DNA of 64,000 nt from Anniella stebbinsi (lineage: Eukaryota; Chordata; Lepidosauria; Squamata; Anniellidae), in assembly GCA_029215795.1 (NCBI GenBank), contig JARDYH010000003.1, positions 98,860,609-98,924,608 of the forward strand, read 5' to 3'. The notes below the pieces were generated by a model that was not told the DNA's origin, searched no databases, and saw nothing but the letters and a program-made list of their open reading frames with translations. The translations under genes and the position numbers were made by a program. Shown here in pieces: positions 42,095-53,500 of this stretch. The number at the start of each line of letters is the position of its first letter. The first letter of the stretch is position 1.

Positions 42095-43115
42095 GCCCCC
42101 CTCTACAAGATTTCGGTTTGACACTTGATTCCCCGATTATGCGCATCTTCTCTCAATCGCTTTTACGCCTAATCCCTATACATGGGAGGCGTTGAAGCGC
42201 ATTACAGGCTGTATGAAAGGCATTTTAAAGTTTTTGACATGCTGAGAATCGCATGCAAATGTTGCTGAAAGTAATGTGCTTTGTCCCAGAGAAACTCCCC
42301 AAACCGGTTCCCTCCCTTTATTCTCCCCGCCCACCAGAATCTCCCGACTTTGGTTTCCCAGGTTACCTGAAAGGAATGAGCTAATTAACATGTTCTGCTA
42401 CCTGTCTTCCCCCCTCCTTTGCCCGATTGCCATGGTCTCCTCAGGAGTAAATGGGAATGTGTCTCGCGCACGCACACACACACACACACACACACACCAA
42501 AACAGATGGGGATGCTGCTTCGTTCCTTCCCCCTCCACTTCCCAGCGAGCTCAACAATTGTAAAACATACACACACACACACACACACACCTCAGCTCAG
42601 GAACCCAGCAAGAAGCGAGGGGAAGTTATGTCTGCTGATGGCTAATTATGTGCACATCCGCACATCCTACCTACCCCCTTTCCTTCTCATAAAACCACCT
42701 CCATCTGGCCCCGTGTCTCCATGTTAAAAATATTTGGTTCACGTTGGGTCACCTCTTCTTGGAGCTTCCATCCAGAGAGACGGAGTACAAGGAGGAAGTT
42801 GCCAGAAGGAGAAAGGAAATGAATCTAAACCAAAAAGTGGGAGGTTTTCCCAGCGAAGGGGCAGTTCTATGCATGAGATCACGACCACAGTCCAACCTCC
42901 TGATCGTTAATGCGCCTCCTCAGAAAGTTGTTTACACGGACATAAGGCGCTCTTACTCCTGCCATAAATTAAAACTCACTAATTAACACGCATTCGAAAA
43001 TGCAAATAATCGGAGAGAAAACGCGCCTGGGCCCCTGATTTACGCTCCGCTCTTGTAGAAGTAAATTTCTTAATGCGTCTTGAAAGAGCTTTAAATCGCT
43101 CTTGTAGAGGCACCC
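42095..43115. mobile_element. Harbinger-family MITE 4 with ~700-bp interior
   Basis: 1021 bp. Left end GCCCCCCTCTACAAGATTTC with TTACGCCTAATCCCTATACA; right end from AAATTAAAACTCACTAATTA to CTTGTAGAGGCACCC. Flanking triplets are ACT and AAT. The interior (about 42250-42910) is not shared with the 355-bp copies. It contains two (CA)n tracts (42471-42498, 42570-42591) and no recognisable gene. It may be another filler-bearing derivative, or a MITE that later received insertions. Confidence 0.75.
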
Positions 43116-43285
43116 AATGTCTAAGTTCATTTGGATGGATCCAAAGGCTGTGATCCTATACACTTAACTGGGCGCTAGCTCCGTTTAAAACAGTGGGACA
43201 TACTTCTGAATTGACATGTGTAGGATTGCTCCGTAGTTGTACTTAATTCCCATCAATTTCAGTGGGGAAAAAAGTTAGACATTAC

Positions 43286-44669
43286 TAGGGGTGTGCACGG
43301 ACCCCCCGGATCGGATCGGGACCCAGATCGGGACCTCCAATTTTGTCATGGATCGGTTCGGACAAAATCGGAGGCCCCCCGGACCGGATCGAGTCCGATC
43401 CCGATCCAAAAATCGGAAATTTTTGGATCGGCCGCCATTTCCCCCCCCCCCCCATAGACTTGCATTGCAATGCAAGTTATGAGGAAAAAATGGTGGCGGG
43501 TGGGTGAGGGGGGGCCTAACTCCCTCCCCCCCGGGGCCGTCCGCTGTGGATGGCCCCGGCAGGTAAGCCCCCTCCCCCGCGCACCCTACCCCCCCTGGGG
43601 CCATCCGCTTCCATCCGCTGGCGCCCCCGGGCGCCCACGGATAGAAGCGGATGGCTCCGGGGGGGGTAAGCTCCCTTCCCCGCCACTGCTTACCTTTTAG
43701 GGCCGTTCGCTCCCGTCCGGCGCCGGCGGCTACTGCCAGCCGGCTTTGCGGCTTGCTCTAGAGTAGCGCGCCGGGTGATCACCCGGCGCACCACCCTGGA
43801 GCAGGCTGCGGAGCCCGCTGGTAGTAGCCGCCGGCGCCGGACGGGCGTCCGTAAAAGGTAAGCACCCCCCCTCCCCTCCGCTCGCCCCCTCCTCACCTTT
43901 CCGGACTGTCCCCTACCATCCGGCGCTGGCGGCTACCGCCAGCCGGCTTTGCGGCTTGCTCTAGAGTAGTAGCCACCGGCGCCGGACGGGAGCGGAGGCC
44001 CGGAAAGGTAAGGGCTCCCCTCCGTGTGCCCCCTCTTCCCCTCCGTGCACCCCCTGCTTACCTTTCCAGCCCGTCCGCTCCCGTCCGGCGCCGGCGGCTA
44101 CTACCAGCAGGCTCCGCGGCCTGCTCTAGAGTAGCGCGCCGGGTGATGACATCACCCGGCGCGCCACCCTGGAGCAGGCCGCGGAGCCCGCTGGTAGTAG
44201 CCGCCGGCGCCGGACGGGAGCAGACGGGCCAGAAAGGTAAGGCCCCCCTCCTCCCCTCCGTGCGCCCCCTCCTCCCCTCCACGTGCCCCCTGCTTACCTT
44301 TCCGGCCCGTCCGCTCCCGTCTGGCGCCAGCGGCTACTACCAGCGGGCTCCGCAGCCTGCTCTAGAGTAGCGCGCCGGGTGATGACCAGACGGGAGCGGA
44401 CATCCCTCAAAGGTAAGCGCCCCCCTCCTCCCCCCCACTGTCCACTTTCATCGGCGGGCGCCCGCTGGCGCCCACCAATGGAAGCGGCGGTGGGCGCCAG
44501 TGGGCGCCCGCCGATCCGCCGATCCGCCGAAACGGTTCGGAGCCTTTTCGGATCGGTTCGGACTGGATCGGCCGATCCAGCTGTTGGATCAGAAATCGGA
44601 TAATTTATCCGATTTCCCACTGGACCGGACTTGGATCGTGGATCGGGTCCGATCCAGTGCACATCCCTA
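43286..44669. mobile_element. GC-rich hAT-type non-autonomous element B
   Basis: 1384 bp with ends TAGGGGTGTGCACGGACC and GTGCACATCCCTA and a perfect 8-bp duplication GACATTAC (43278-43285 and 44670-44677). Subterminal GGATCGGATCGG-type repeats lie inside both ends. The interior is a string of GC-rich units (CGCTCCCGTCCGGCGCCGGC, GGTAAGC) with several palindromes centred on CACCCGGCGCGC. Same family as 2309-3169. All frames inside are compositional. Confidence 0.9.
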
Positions 44670-44677
44670 GACATTAC

Positions 44678-45060
44678 TAACTTCTCACATTGATTTCAAT
44701 GGCAGTTTCGTGCAATTAGCTTAAGCACTATTCAGGTCTTCTAAACACGAGAGGAGAGGGAGCGCTTAAGCCTCGCCCCCTCCACTGTTGCATCCCTTGC
44801 CCTCAGCTGGTGGAGAGCCTCCTCCTATACCAGTGGAGGCTCTCCATGAAATCCAGAGTGCTGATTTTTCACAAGTAGGAGACAACAAATAAGACATTCA
44901 GGCTAGGGCTTCATGCTCTCTGATGCATGGTCTTTTAAAATTAACTTTAATAAGACTTTTTGTACAAAAAAGTTATCACATACTCTTAGCTAAACCCCTC
45001 ACCCATTAAATCTTCAAAGGAAAACAAAAACAACCAAAGATGATCATCATCTTGGGGAGC
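44678..45060. other. No recognised feature
   Basis: Unique DNA after the hAT-type element. Confidence 0.35.
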
Positions 45061-45062
45061 AT

Positions 45063-45067
45063 GATGG

Positions 45068-45098
<31 letters not shown>

Positions 45099-45117
45099 AA
45101 TAATAATAATAATAATG
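45063..45117. repeat. (GAT)n(AAT)n microsatellite
   Basis: About 11 GAT units followed by about 7 AAT units. Confidence 0.95.
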
Positions 45118-45433
45118 GAAAGGAGGAAAACATGAGCTGAGCCATTTGCATGAATACTGACGTTTAAGTTTCAAATGGTTCCAGGAACTCTGATTCTGTT
45201 GTTCAATTTAGTCCTAGCCTCTTGCTGTTAAACACCACTGACATCTTGACCATTGGATGTAAAAGGTTGTGATGGATGGTGGGGGGAAATCTTTCCCTGT
45301 TGGACCACCACCCCTTCTTGTAAGGGTTCCGCAGAAGTGAATTACAATAATGTTGCCACCATAAGGCTGAACCTTCTGATACAGGTGAAAGAAGCTTCTG
45401 CCCATCCCTAGGTCAGGGATGGGCAGAAGGTAG

Positions 45434-45789
45434 GACCCCCTCTACAAGAATTCGGTTTGACGCCTGGTTCTCCGATTATGCTCATCTTCTCGGAAGCGCT
45501 TTATGGTAAATGACTGTACGCAGGAGGTAATTGAGCGCACAACTGGTGGCCTTACCAGTTGTTTGAAATGCGCTTTAGAAGTAGTTAATGCGGAGAATTG
45601 CTTGTTCACATAGTCAAAATGCGCTTTAACGGACGGAGCAAAATAAAACTCGCTATTTAACGCGCATTCGATAATGCACATAATCGGATAGATAACGCGC
45701 CTCAACTCCCGACTTGCGCTCCGCTCATGTAGAGGTAAAAATTTTAATGAGACTTGAAAGAGCTTTAAACCTCTCATGTAGAGGCAGCC
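45434..45789. mobile_element. Harbinger-family MITE 5
   Basis: 356 bp with ends GACCCCCTCTACAAGAATTC and CATGTAGAGGCAGCC. Flanking triplets are TAG and TTG. Internal blocks GGACGGAGCAAAATAAAA and TATTTAACGCGCATTCG are intact. Diverged relative to the nested copies, so older. Confidence 0.85.
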
Positions 45790-45885
45790 TTGATCTCCAG
45801 ACATTTGGGATTTCAACTCCGAGAAGCCTCTGCCAACATGGCCAATGGTCTGGAATGTTGAGAGTTGAAATGAAAACATCTGGAT

Positions 45886-46410
45886 ATAATAATAATAACA
45901 ATAATAATAATAATTTACTTCTTACCCGCCTCTATGTCTGGATCAAGGTGGGGAACAACAACATGATAAAATATATAAAACCGATTAAAACATGACACAT
46001 ATTATTAAAACTGCATTAAAACATCCTAAAACATCCTAAAAACATCCTTAAAACATCCTTAAAACATTCTAAAATTCCACTGGATATGCCTGCCGGAAGA
46101 GAACAGTCTTTATAGCTTTCTTAAATTCTAAAAGACTGTTAAGTTGAGGAGTCTCCTCTGGCAGGTCATTCCACAGTCTGGGAGCGGCAGAAGAGAAGGT
46201 CCTCTGGGTAATGGTTGTCAGCCTAGTCTTGGCTGACTGCAGTAAGTTCTTCCCAGAGGATCAGAGCATGCGGGGTGGATTGTATGGGAGAAGGCGATCC
46301 CGCAGGTAACCTGGACCCAAACCATGTAGGGCTTTAAAGGTAATAACCAACACTTTATACTTCGCCTGGAAACTAATTGGCAGCCAGTGGAGCGATTTTA
46401 AAGCTGGATC
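45886..46410 (-). pseudogene. L2-type LINE, 5'-truncated copy
   Basis: (AAT)n, then CTTACCCGCCTCTATG, then blocks closely matching the antisense of the 3' UTR and C-terminal coding part of 50573-53500 (TCCTCTGGCAGGTCATTCCA, CCATGTAGGGCTTTAAAGGT, CAGCCAGTGGAGCGATTTTA). One frame-disrupting change is visible near the AGGATCAGAGCATG block. Confidence 0.9.
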
Positions 46411-47353
46411 TACTTTCTGTCCATCCGTGATCTAGGTAGCCAATCAGAAATTTATTTAGAGGCTGGATCCACCTTCTTTATGGTTCTGAACTTCCATTAC
46501 AAAAGAGCTAGCCAATATAGACTACTCGCCTTAGGGTAAAAAAGGAATTGAATTGGGAATATGTATCGGAAATAAAACCCAGGATGTTGCTAGATGGCAC
46601 TGTCAGAATATAGAAGTTAGTCATAGAGGCCCTTTGTCCAATTTCCAGTGTAAGGAATGTTCACTGATGCCCAGTGCTACAGAATAAGTTACTTGGCTAT
46701 TACAGTTGCCCTTAAAACTCACAGACATTAGATATGACGTGATTTCCCCTGTTGGTGGTACAAATCCAAGTATTCACTGGAGAATCTTAGTTCAGGATAT
46801 CAGCAAGTCTGACGTAGGTTAAAAATTGACAACCTGGACAAATCAAAAACTTCAGTACATTTTGTTTTAAAGGACAGATGCAAACATATTTAAGCTGGGT
46901 GTTTATCTGCAAAAGAGCCAGCTGACGGCTGCTGCAGATTCCAATTGTACATAAGGGCTGGCTTGTTTAAAATCATCTGGTCATTGTTCAGTCTGTTTTT
47001 GGAATTTTGCTTTATAAGTGGATGGGTGTGTGGGTGTGGGCTGAAATTTGAAAGAGAGAATTGTGGTTCTAAGTATCTCTCACTGCTCTTTCTGAACTAT
47101 CAATCCAAATTAATTTGCATTTACGTTTTCAGGCAAGCCAAATGTCTAGGACCAGTGCTGAATACTAAATGCAACCTGACAGCTAAATCGGAGAACATGT
47201 TGCATAGAGAGCGGGGGCCTTCCCTTGCTAGAAAACTAGGTTGAATTCCCCTCCTCCCCTCCTGTTAGACTTTGATGTAAAAATACCTCTGATTAAAGAG
47301 GAGGGCACCTTTTTCTGATGACTTCTCTTACTGACAGATTGTATAATTAAACC
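46411..47353. other. No recognised feature
   Basis: Unique sequence; short frames only. Confidence 0.35.
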
Positions 47354-47634
47354 CAGGGCTGGCCCTACCATTTGGTCTCATGAGGCACCTGCTTCAGGCA
47401 GCAGATGCTATGGGGTGGGGAGCAGCAGCAGCAAAGGGTGGGAGAACCGAGCTGTGTGTGCCAGATTGCCTGCCCTGCACTCCCTGAGCTCACCTAGTAC
47501 CTTCAGCTGTGGTGGAGGTGTGGTGGAGGATGCTGTCCTGTTGTCAGTGTTGAAGCAAGGTTCTTCAGTACGGGGCATGTGGGCTGGCAGTTTTTTCCTT
47601 TGCCTCAGGCAAAACAAATCCTTAGGCTGCCCTG
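47354..47634. mobile_element. Possible hAT-like element with CAGGG ends
   Basis: Left end CAGGGCTGGCCCTACC, right end AGGCTGCCCTG (reverse CAGGGCAGCC). CAGGG termini are typical of hAT elements. The flanking octamers (ATTAAACC and ATAAATGT) do not match, so the boundaries or age are uncertain. Confidence 0.45.
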
Positions 47635-48175
47635 ATAAATGTGTTCATTCACAGCTCTAATAAAACAGCAGTAAGAGAAACACAACAAATGTAAGAAAGG
47701 AAGCAGCCTTAACCCTCCCCCCCCAAATCACAGTTCTTGAAAACCTTGGGCAAACGAAAAAGTCCCGACCTGGGGCCCGAAGCAATGGGGATGGCATTGG
47801 GCAGGCAGCTCCAAGGAGGGTGTTCTGAAGCCACTTGCATGCTGCTTGTACTGATCAGCTTTTGTTCAGACTGTCTGAGATGGCCGATACAACAACCAAT
47901 TGATGATCAACAAAGAAAAGGAAGCCAGGATGGAGATGTGCAGGAAGGGGCAGAATCGGTTCCCAATGTCTCCTTTTGAATTCTATGGGACATAGCAACT
48001 GAGCTGCAGACTGTGTAGCAATTGAGAGGAGGAAAAGCTGTCTTGGGCTCCAGACGTTGGGGTTCCCAGAAGCAGGAAGCCGGTTTACCGTTGCCCAATA
48101 GTGTCCATGAGTGCACTCTTTTACTTCCTTCCCTGAATACCATCCGGGGGGAAAGAATGCACTGCATTTGGGAAG
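47635..48175. other. No recognised feature
   Basis: Unique DNA with no supported coding region. Confidence 0.35.
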
Positions 48176-48177
48176 AG

Positions 48178-48247
48178 GAGGAAGAAGAAGAAGAAGAAGA
48201 AGAAGAAGAAGAAGAAGAAGAAGAATTATATTATATTATTATATTAT
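48178..48247. repeat. (GAA)n then (TTATA)n microsatellite
   Basis: About 15 GAA units followed by TATATTA repeats. Poly-Glu and poly-Arg frames here are artefacts. Confidence 0.95.
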
Positions 48248-48428
48248 AGTGAGGTTAAAATCTGGCCATCATCAGGGTTGCCTGGCCTCTGCTAACTGTG
48301 ATGGCCCTTCTTTGGCCATGTTACATACCTTCAGTTCTGTAGAGAAATGTTATCTGAGGCAGCCAATTAATTTTCCCATTGTGGCAGCTCTGTAGTCATT
48401 TGTTGTCATCATAGCAATCCCTCTGGCT

Positions 48429-48429
<1 letters not shown>

Positions 48430-48470
<41 letters not shown>

Positions 48471-48655
48471 GTATTTCTTACCCGCCTCTCCGTTTGGATC
48501 GAGGTGGGGAACAACAGTAAATATAAAATATGATAAAATACATAAAACTGATTAAAAACATGGTGCACATTATTAAAATAGCAATAAAACATCCTAAAAA
48601 CATCCTAAAAACATCCTAAAAACTTTCTAAAATTCCACTGGATATATACATGTTC
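48430..48655 (-). repeat. L2-type LINE 3' tail copy
   Basis: (AAT)n, TTTCTTACCCGCCTCTCCGT, GATCGAGGTGGGGAACAACA, then repeats of AAACATCCTA. Antisense 3' UTR of the same subfamily as 50573-53500. Confidence 0.9.
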
Positions 48656-48751
48656 CACACTTTTTACATGATTGCAGGTATGTGCTGCCTTGCTGAAACA
48701 AATCTGCAGGTGTTCTTTCGTAAGGAAACTTGCATGAGAGAACTTCCCCTT

Positions 48752-49069
48752 TAGGGTGACCATATGGAAAGGAGGACTGGGCTCCTGTATCTTTAACAGT
48801 TACATAGAAAAAGGAATTTCAGCAGGTGTCATTTGTATCCATGCAGCACCTGGTGAAATCCCCTCTTCATCACAAGAGTTAAAGCTGCAGGAGCCCTGCC
48901 CTCTTTTGTATCTGGTCACTCTAGCTATACTCCTGCAGCTTTAACTGTTGTGATGAAGAGGGAATTTCACCAGGTGCTGCAGGCATTCAAAAGACCCCTG
49001 AAGATTCCCTTTTCAATACAACTGTTAAAGATACAGGAGCCCTGTCATCCTTTTCATAGGGTCACCCTA
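48752..49069. mobile_element. TAGGGTGACC-family palindromic MITE, copy 3
   Basis: 318 bp with ends TAGGGTGACCATATGGAAAG and CTTTTCATAGGGTCACCCTA. A double-palindrome interior carries GGTCACTCTAG in the middle. No matching flanking octamer was found. Confidence 0.8.
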
Positions 49070-49906
49070 CGCCTTTGGGCTCCTTGTTTCTCTGGATGTT
49101 CTGAAGCATATTTTCTATTGATAACTTCTGATATAATCTCTGATGCTAATTAGCTGAGTAACTTTACTGAAAGTCATATGGCAATTCCTGAGTTGTGATA
49201 AGTGGTGCATGCAAAAGCCATTTCAGCTTTCATTAGCAGTTATTTCTTGACCTCCAAACCTAGAAACTTTGAATTGTTTAGGAGTAAAATAACCCATAGT
49301 TAACCCAACAATTGCCCATGGTTGTGGTTGGGTTAATTCTTGGTTTTTTATCTCCCAAACTCAGTGTTTCCGGGTTCAGATGTCATGAAAAAAAATGGGT
49401 TAAACAACCCAGGAATTGCTGCCATGATGTGCAAACTAGGTCAAAGTCGTCTTAACAAGTAGTTGGTATGCAAAATCAGAACCAGAATTTCCAAAGGCTA
49501 TTATGCCCTAAGACATTAGAAAATGCTGCTAGACATATTTCATATGGTAGTAAATGCTATCAGTGGAATTTAATGTTTTTCTGTCCAGTATTGTGTCCGA
49601 TCGAACAGATTTGGAACGTTACACAAAATTGCAAAACCTGTTTGACTAGAGACAATATTGTGCCTGGGAAAAAAGTGAATGTACACAGTGCCTCCGTCAG
49701 AGCATTTGCAACTCTGAAATAATTGTCCGCCTCCAGCTTAAAACTCTAGTCCAGGGCACACTTATTTTTAAGTAAGTTCTGTTAATCTTGGTCAAAGTTA
49801 CTTGTCAGTAAACATAATTAGTGATGGTCTGCTAGTCACACACAATTTGTTTTGAGTATCCAGCGGTTCTCATTATGTCAATAGAATTCAGCTCAGTCAG
49901 TGTAAT
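49070..49906. other. Mostly unique; weak hairpin
   Basis: Around 49288-49420, AACCCA / TGGGTT repeats form imperfect hairpins like those at 964-1076. Nothing else recognised. Confidence 0.35.
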
Positions 49907-50290
49907 ATTCATTAAACAAAAAACCTACGGTTTACAAAAACAATGTTAAGGCTCTACAGATTCCAACCAAGCACCAAAAAGCAGGGAAATTGGGAGTTAA
50001 GGCTCACAAGCCTTAACGCCACATCCTCCCTAAGGAGGCAGAAAGTGCAAGTGAAATTCTCATTCTCCCAAAGCAGATAAACCATGAGGACAGGGTGGAG
50101 AATATGATATGCAGAGGTGACTGTGGGGTTGTGGAAAACTGATCACGAACAACTTAGGGCCACCTACTTCTCTTTTTTTGTTTAGAGCAGCCCTTCCCCA
50201 ACCTGGTGCCCTCCAAAGGTGTTGGACTATAACTCCCATCATTGCAAGTCAGTATGTCCCATGGTCAGGAATGCTGGGACTTGTCATCTC
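49907..50290 (+). repeat. Inverted duplication, left arm
   Basis: About 384 bp that is a close reverse complement of 54297-54678. Frames read on opposite strands of the two arms give 60-residue peptides differing at about three positions. It includes a half copy of the palindromic CCTTCCCCAACCTGGTGCC repeat. A diverged direct repeat of part of it (GCAGAGGTGACTGTGGGGTT) is at 50312-50395. Confidence 0.9.
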
Positions 50291-50572
50291 TAAAATCTAG
50301 ATATGCAATTTGATCTGCAGAGGTGACTGTGGGGTTGTGGGAAATGATGATGAACAACTTAGGACCAGCTACTTCTCATTTCTTAGAGCATCTCCTTATG
50401 TTGAGAGTTGCAACCCAACACAGCAGACAGGCACCAGGTTGGGGAATGTTGTTCAAGAACAAGGGAAGGCAGAATGTAGATCTCCAGATGTTTTGGAATT
50501 CAACTTGTAAAAGCCCCTATCAGCATGTGCAGTTATCAGGAATGCCGCGAGTTGATGTCCAAATCATCAGGA

Positions 50573-53500
50573 TAGATAATAATATAATAATAATAATAAC
50601 GATTTATTTCTTACCCGCCTCTCCATCTAGATCGAGGCGGGGAACAACAGCATGATAAAATACATAAAACTAATTAAAACATGACAAATATTATTAAAAC
50701 TGCATTAAAACATCCTAAAACATCATTAAAACATCCTAAAACATCCTAAAAACATTCTAAAAATTACACTGGATATGCCTGCCGGAAGAGAACAGTCTTT
50801 ATAGCTTTCTTAAATTCTAAAAGACTGTTAAGTTGACGAGTCTCCTCCGGCAGGTCATTCCACAGTCTGGGAGCGGCAGAAGAGAAGGTCCTCTGGGTAA
50901 CAGTTGTCAGCCTAGTCTTGGCCGACCGCAGTAAGTTCTTCCCAGAGGACCTGAGCGTGCGGGGCGGATTGTACGGGAGAAGGCGATCCCGCAGGTAACC
51001 TGGACCCAAACCATGTAGGGCTTTAAAGGTAATGACCAACACTTTATACTTCGCCCGGAAACTAATTGGCAGCCAGTGGAGCGATTTTAAAGCTGGCGTA
51101 ATATGGTCACTCCTAGATGTACCGGTGACCAACCTGGCTGCCATATTTTGAACTAGTTGAAGTTTCCGGACTAGGCACAGAGGTAGCCCTATGTACAGCG
51201 CATTGCAGAAGTCAAGCCTCGAAGTTACCAGCGCGTGCACCACCATCTTTAGGTCTTCCAACTCTAGGAAGGGGCGCAGCTGGCGTATCAGCCGAAGCTG
51301 ATAGTAGGCACTCCTGGCCGTCGCATCTATCTGGGCTGTCATTTGGAGCGACGGATCCAGGAGCACCCCCAAGCTGCGAACACAGTCTTTCAGGGGGAGT
51401 GTAACCCCATCCAGAACCGGTTGACACACCTCCAAACCCAGGTTGCGGCCTTTGACAGCAAGCACCTCCGTCTTGTCTGGATTCAGCTTCAGTTTGTTTT
51501 TCCTCATCCAGCCCATTACCGCCTCCAAGCATTCATTCAGAGGAGACACACTATCCTTAGCTGACGATGTTGTCGAAGGCATAGAGAAATATATTTGGGT
51601 GTCATCAGCATACTGATAGCACCCCGCCCCATGCCTCCAGATGATCTCTCCCAACGGTTTCATATAAATGTTAAACAGCATCGGGGAAAGGATGGCACCT
51701 TGCGGTACACCACACAGCAGCTCCTTCTTTGCAGAGCAGCTATCCCCAAGCATCACCATCTGGAACCTGCCCGAGAGGTAGGACCGGAACCACTGAAGCA
51801 CAGTGCCCCCGATTCCCAATCCCCTCAGGCGTTCCAGAAGGATACCATGGTCGATGGTATTGAATGACGCTGAGAGGTCCAAAAGTACCAACAGGGACAC
51901 ACTCCCCCTGTCAATACCCAGGCGTAGATCATCCGCTAAGGCGACCATAGCAGTCTCAACTCCGTATCCCGCCCTGAAGCCAGTTTGAAATGGGTCTAGA
52001 AAATCAGTGTCATCCAAGACTACCTGGAGTTGAAAGGCAACCGCCCTCTCGATCACCTTGCCCAAGAATGGAAGGTTTGATACCGGTCTGTAGTTATTAA
52101 AGTCCAGGGGATCCAGGGAGGGCTTCTTTAGAAGCGGCCGTACCACCGCTTCTTTTAAACATGATGGAAAACTCCCCTCCCTGAGAGATGCATTAATAAT
52201 ATATTGTAATTGCGATCTAACCGCATCTCCTCCCTGGACGACCAGCCATGAAGGACAGGGATCGAGAGGGCAAGTCGTCCCCCTCACTCGTCCAAGCAGC
52301 TTGTCCACGTCCTCGGTACTCACCAACTGAAACCAATCCAGTATAATTCTACTCGCGGAGTCACTGGACACTCCATCGTCAGCCTCTGCTATAACGACGG
52401 CATCTAAGTCGGCTCTTATCCGAGAGATTTTATCTGTGAAATGATCATTAAAGGCATCGCAGCGAACCGCCGAAGGCTCTAAAGTCGGATTCAGGGGGGA
52501 AGGTGCCCGGGTTAGACCCCTCACCACCCTGAACAGTTCCGCTGGACGCGAATTCGCAGACGCAATGCGCGCAGAGAAGAAAGCTTTCTTCGCTGCACGT
52601 ATTGCCACCCCATAGGAACGAAGATGTTCTCTATGCCGTGTCTTGTCGGATAGAAGTCGAGTTTTCCGCCATCGGCGCTCCAGTCGTCGTCCTTTCCGCT
52701 TCAACTCCCTGAGGTCTTCCGTATACCAGGGCGCCCTGTTAGAAGCGGGTCGGAGAGGACGTTTGGGGGCGATCGTGTCGATAGCCCTAGTTAGGTCTCG
52801 ATTCCATCTATCAACCAGGGCTTCTACAGGATCGTCGACGATACCAGCCATAGAACCCTCCAAGGCTTTCTGGAATCCAGCAGGATCCATCAGCCTTCGA
52901 GGGCGGACCATCTTAATAGGTCCACCACCCCCGCAGGGGCGGGTGGTAGCCGTGATACTAACCTTAACCAGAAAATGGTCTGTCCATGACAACACGGAGG
53001 TATTCGTTACCTCCGCCCACAAATCCGTCTGTTCGGAACTGAAAACGGCATCGAGGGTATGACCCGCTGAATGTGTGGGTCCAGAGACCAATTGGGATAG
53101 GCCCATGGTTGTCATGGATGCCACGAACTCCCAAGCTCCACCTGACAAACCAGTCTCGAATGGGATGTTGAAATCGCCCAGGACCAAAAGCCTGGGCGAA
53201 TCCAACACCAGCTCCGAGACCAGTTCCATGAGCTCAGCCAGGGAGTCTGATAGGCAGCGGGGTGGCCGGTACACCAACAGAATCCCTAGTCTATCCCTGG
53301 TCTTCAGACTCAGGTACACACACTCGATGTAATTCAGTTCACGAACAGGAAGTCTGGTCAGATTAAGATTATCCCTGTAGACCACAGCTACTCCGCCCCC
53401 CCCCCGCCCACTTTCCCTCACCTGCTCACTAACACAGTACCCAGCTGGGAGGGCCTGCGCCCATGTCGGTCTATTTTCTGTCCACATCTGTACTAAAGTA
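50573..53500 (-). mobile_element. L2/CR1-clade LINE, 5'-truncated, long open frame
   Basis: Antisense insertion. The 3' end is marked by (AAT)n at about 50575-50600 and ACCCGCCTCTCCATC, followed by AAAACATCCTAA repeats as 3' UTR. The ORF ends at 50764. The 5' end lies inside the endonuclease domain near 53500. Truncated copies of the same subfamily are at 7394, 45886 and 48430. No clear TSD, as is common for this clade. Confidence 0.9.
50764..53487 (-). CDS. L2/CR1 LINE ORF2: partial endonuclease + reverse transcriptase
   Basis: 907 codons without a stop. Residues 10-180 are an APE-type endonuclease lacking its N-terminal strand (GGGGVAVVYRD, LVYRPP, GDFN at 104-107, TDH at 169-171). A basic linker with KRKGRRLERRWRKT follows. 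The reverse transcriptase lies at about 440-720: NYRPVSNLPFLGKVIERAV, motif A LLVLLDLSASFNTIDH (D537), GVPQG at 593-597, and YADD at 626-629. The thumb and C-terminus hold SLGVLLDPSLQ, TSRLDFCNALYIGLP, HWLPISF, LWNDLPEETR and KKAIKTVLF. In motif A the usual FDTIDH reads FNTIDH, a change at a normally conserved position, though the metal-binding D537 remains. The enzyme would nick target DNA and prime cDNA synthesis on its own RNA. Truncation of the endonuclease makes autonomous movement unlikely. The start at 53487 is only the first ATG left after truncation. Confidence 0.9.
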   Translation of the reverse strand: MWTENRPTWAQALPAGYCVSEQVRESGRGGGGVAVVYRDNLNLTRLPVRELNYIECVYLSLKTRDRLGILLVYRPPRCLSDSLAELMELVSELVLDSPRLLVLGDFNIPFETGLSGGAWEFVASMTTMGLSQLVSGPTHSAGHTLDAVFSSEQTDLWAEVTNTSVLSWTDHFLVKVSITATTRPCGGGGPIKMVRPRRLMDPAGFQKALEGSMAGIVDDPVEALVDRWNRDLTRAIDTIAPKRPLRPASNRAPWYTEDLRELKRKGRRLERRWRKTRLLSDKTRHREHLRSYGVAIRAAKKAFFSARIASANSRPAELFRVVRGLTRAPSPLNPTLEPSAVRCDAFNDHFTDKISRIRADLDAVVIAEADDGVSSDSASRIILDWFQLVSTEDVDKLLGRVRGTTCPLDPCPSWLVVQGGDAVRSQLQYIINASLREGSFPSCLKEAVVRPLLKKPSLDPLDFNNYRPVSNLPFLGKVIERAVAFQLQVVLDDTDFLDPFQTGFRAGYGVETAMVALADDLRLGIDRGSVSLLVLLDLSASFNTIDHGILLERLRGLGIGGTVLQWFRSYLSGRFQMVMLGDSCSAKKELLCGVPQGAILSPMLFNIYMKPLGEIIWRHGAGCYQYADDTQIYFSMPSTTSSAKDSVSPLNECLEAVMGWMRKNKLKLNPDKTEVLAVKGRNLGLEVCQPVLDGVTLPLKDCVRSLGVLLDPSLQMTAQIDATARSAYYQLRLIRQLRPFLELEDLKMVVHALVTSRLDFCNALYIGLPLCLVRKLQLVQNMAARLVTGTSRSDHITPALKSLHWLPISFRAKYKVLVITFKALHGLGPGYLRDRLLPYNPPRTLRSSGKNLLRSAKTRLTTVTQRTFSSAAPRLWNDLPEETRQLNSLLEFKKAIKTVLFRQAYPV

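Noticed and set aside
43470..44674. Several 60-126 codon frames in hAT-type element B
   Set aside because: Frames repeat the same peptides because the DNA is internally repeated; both strands are open.
48110..48249. Poly-Glu / poly-Arg frames
   Set aside because: Direct translation of a (GAA)n microsatellite.
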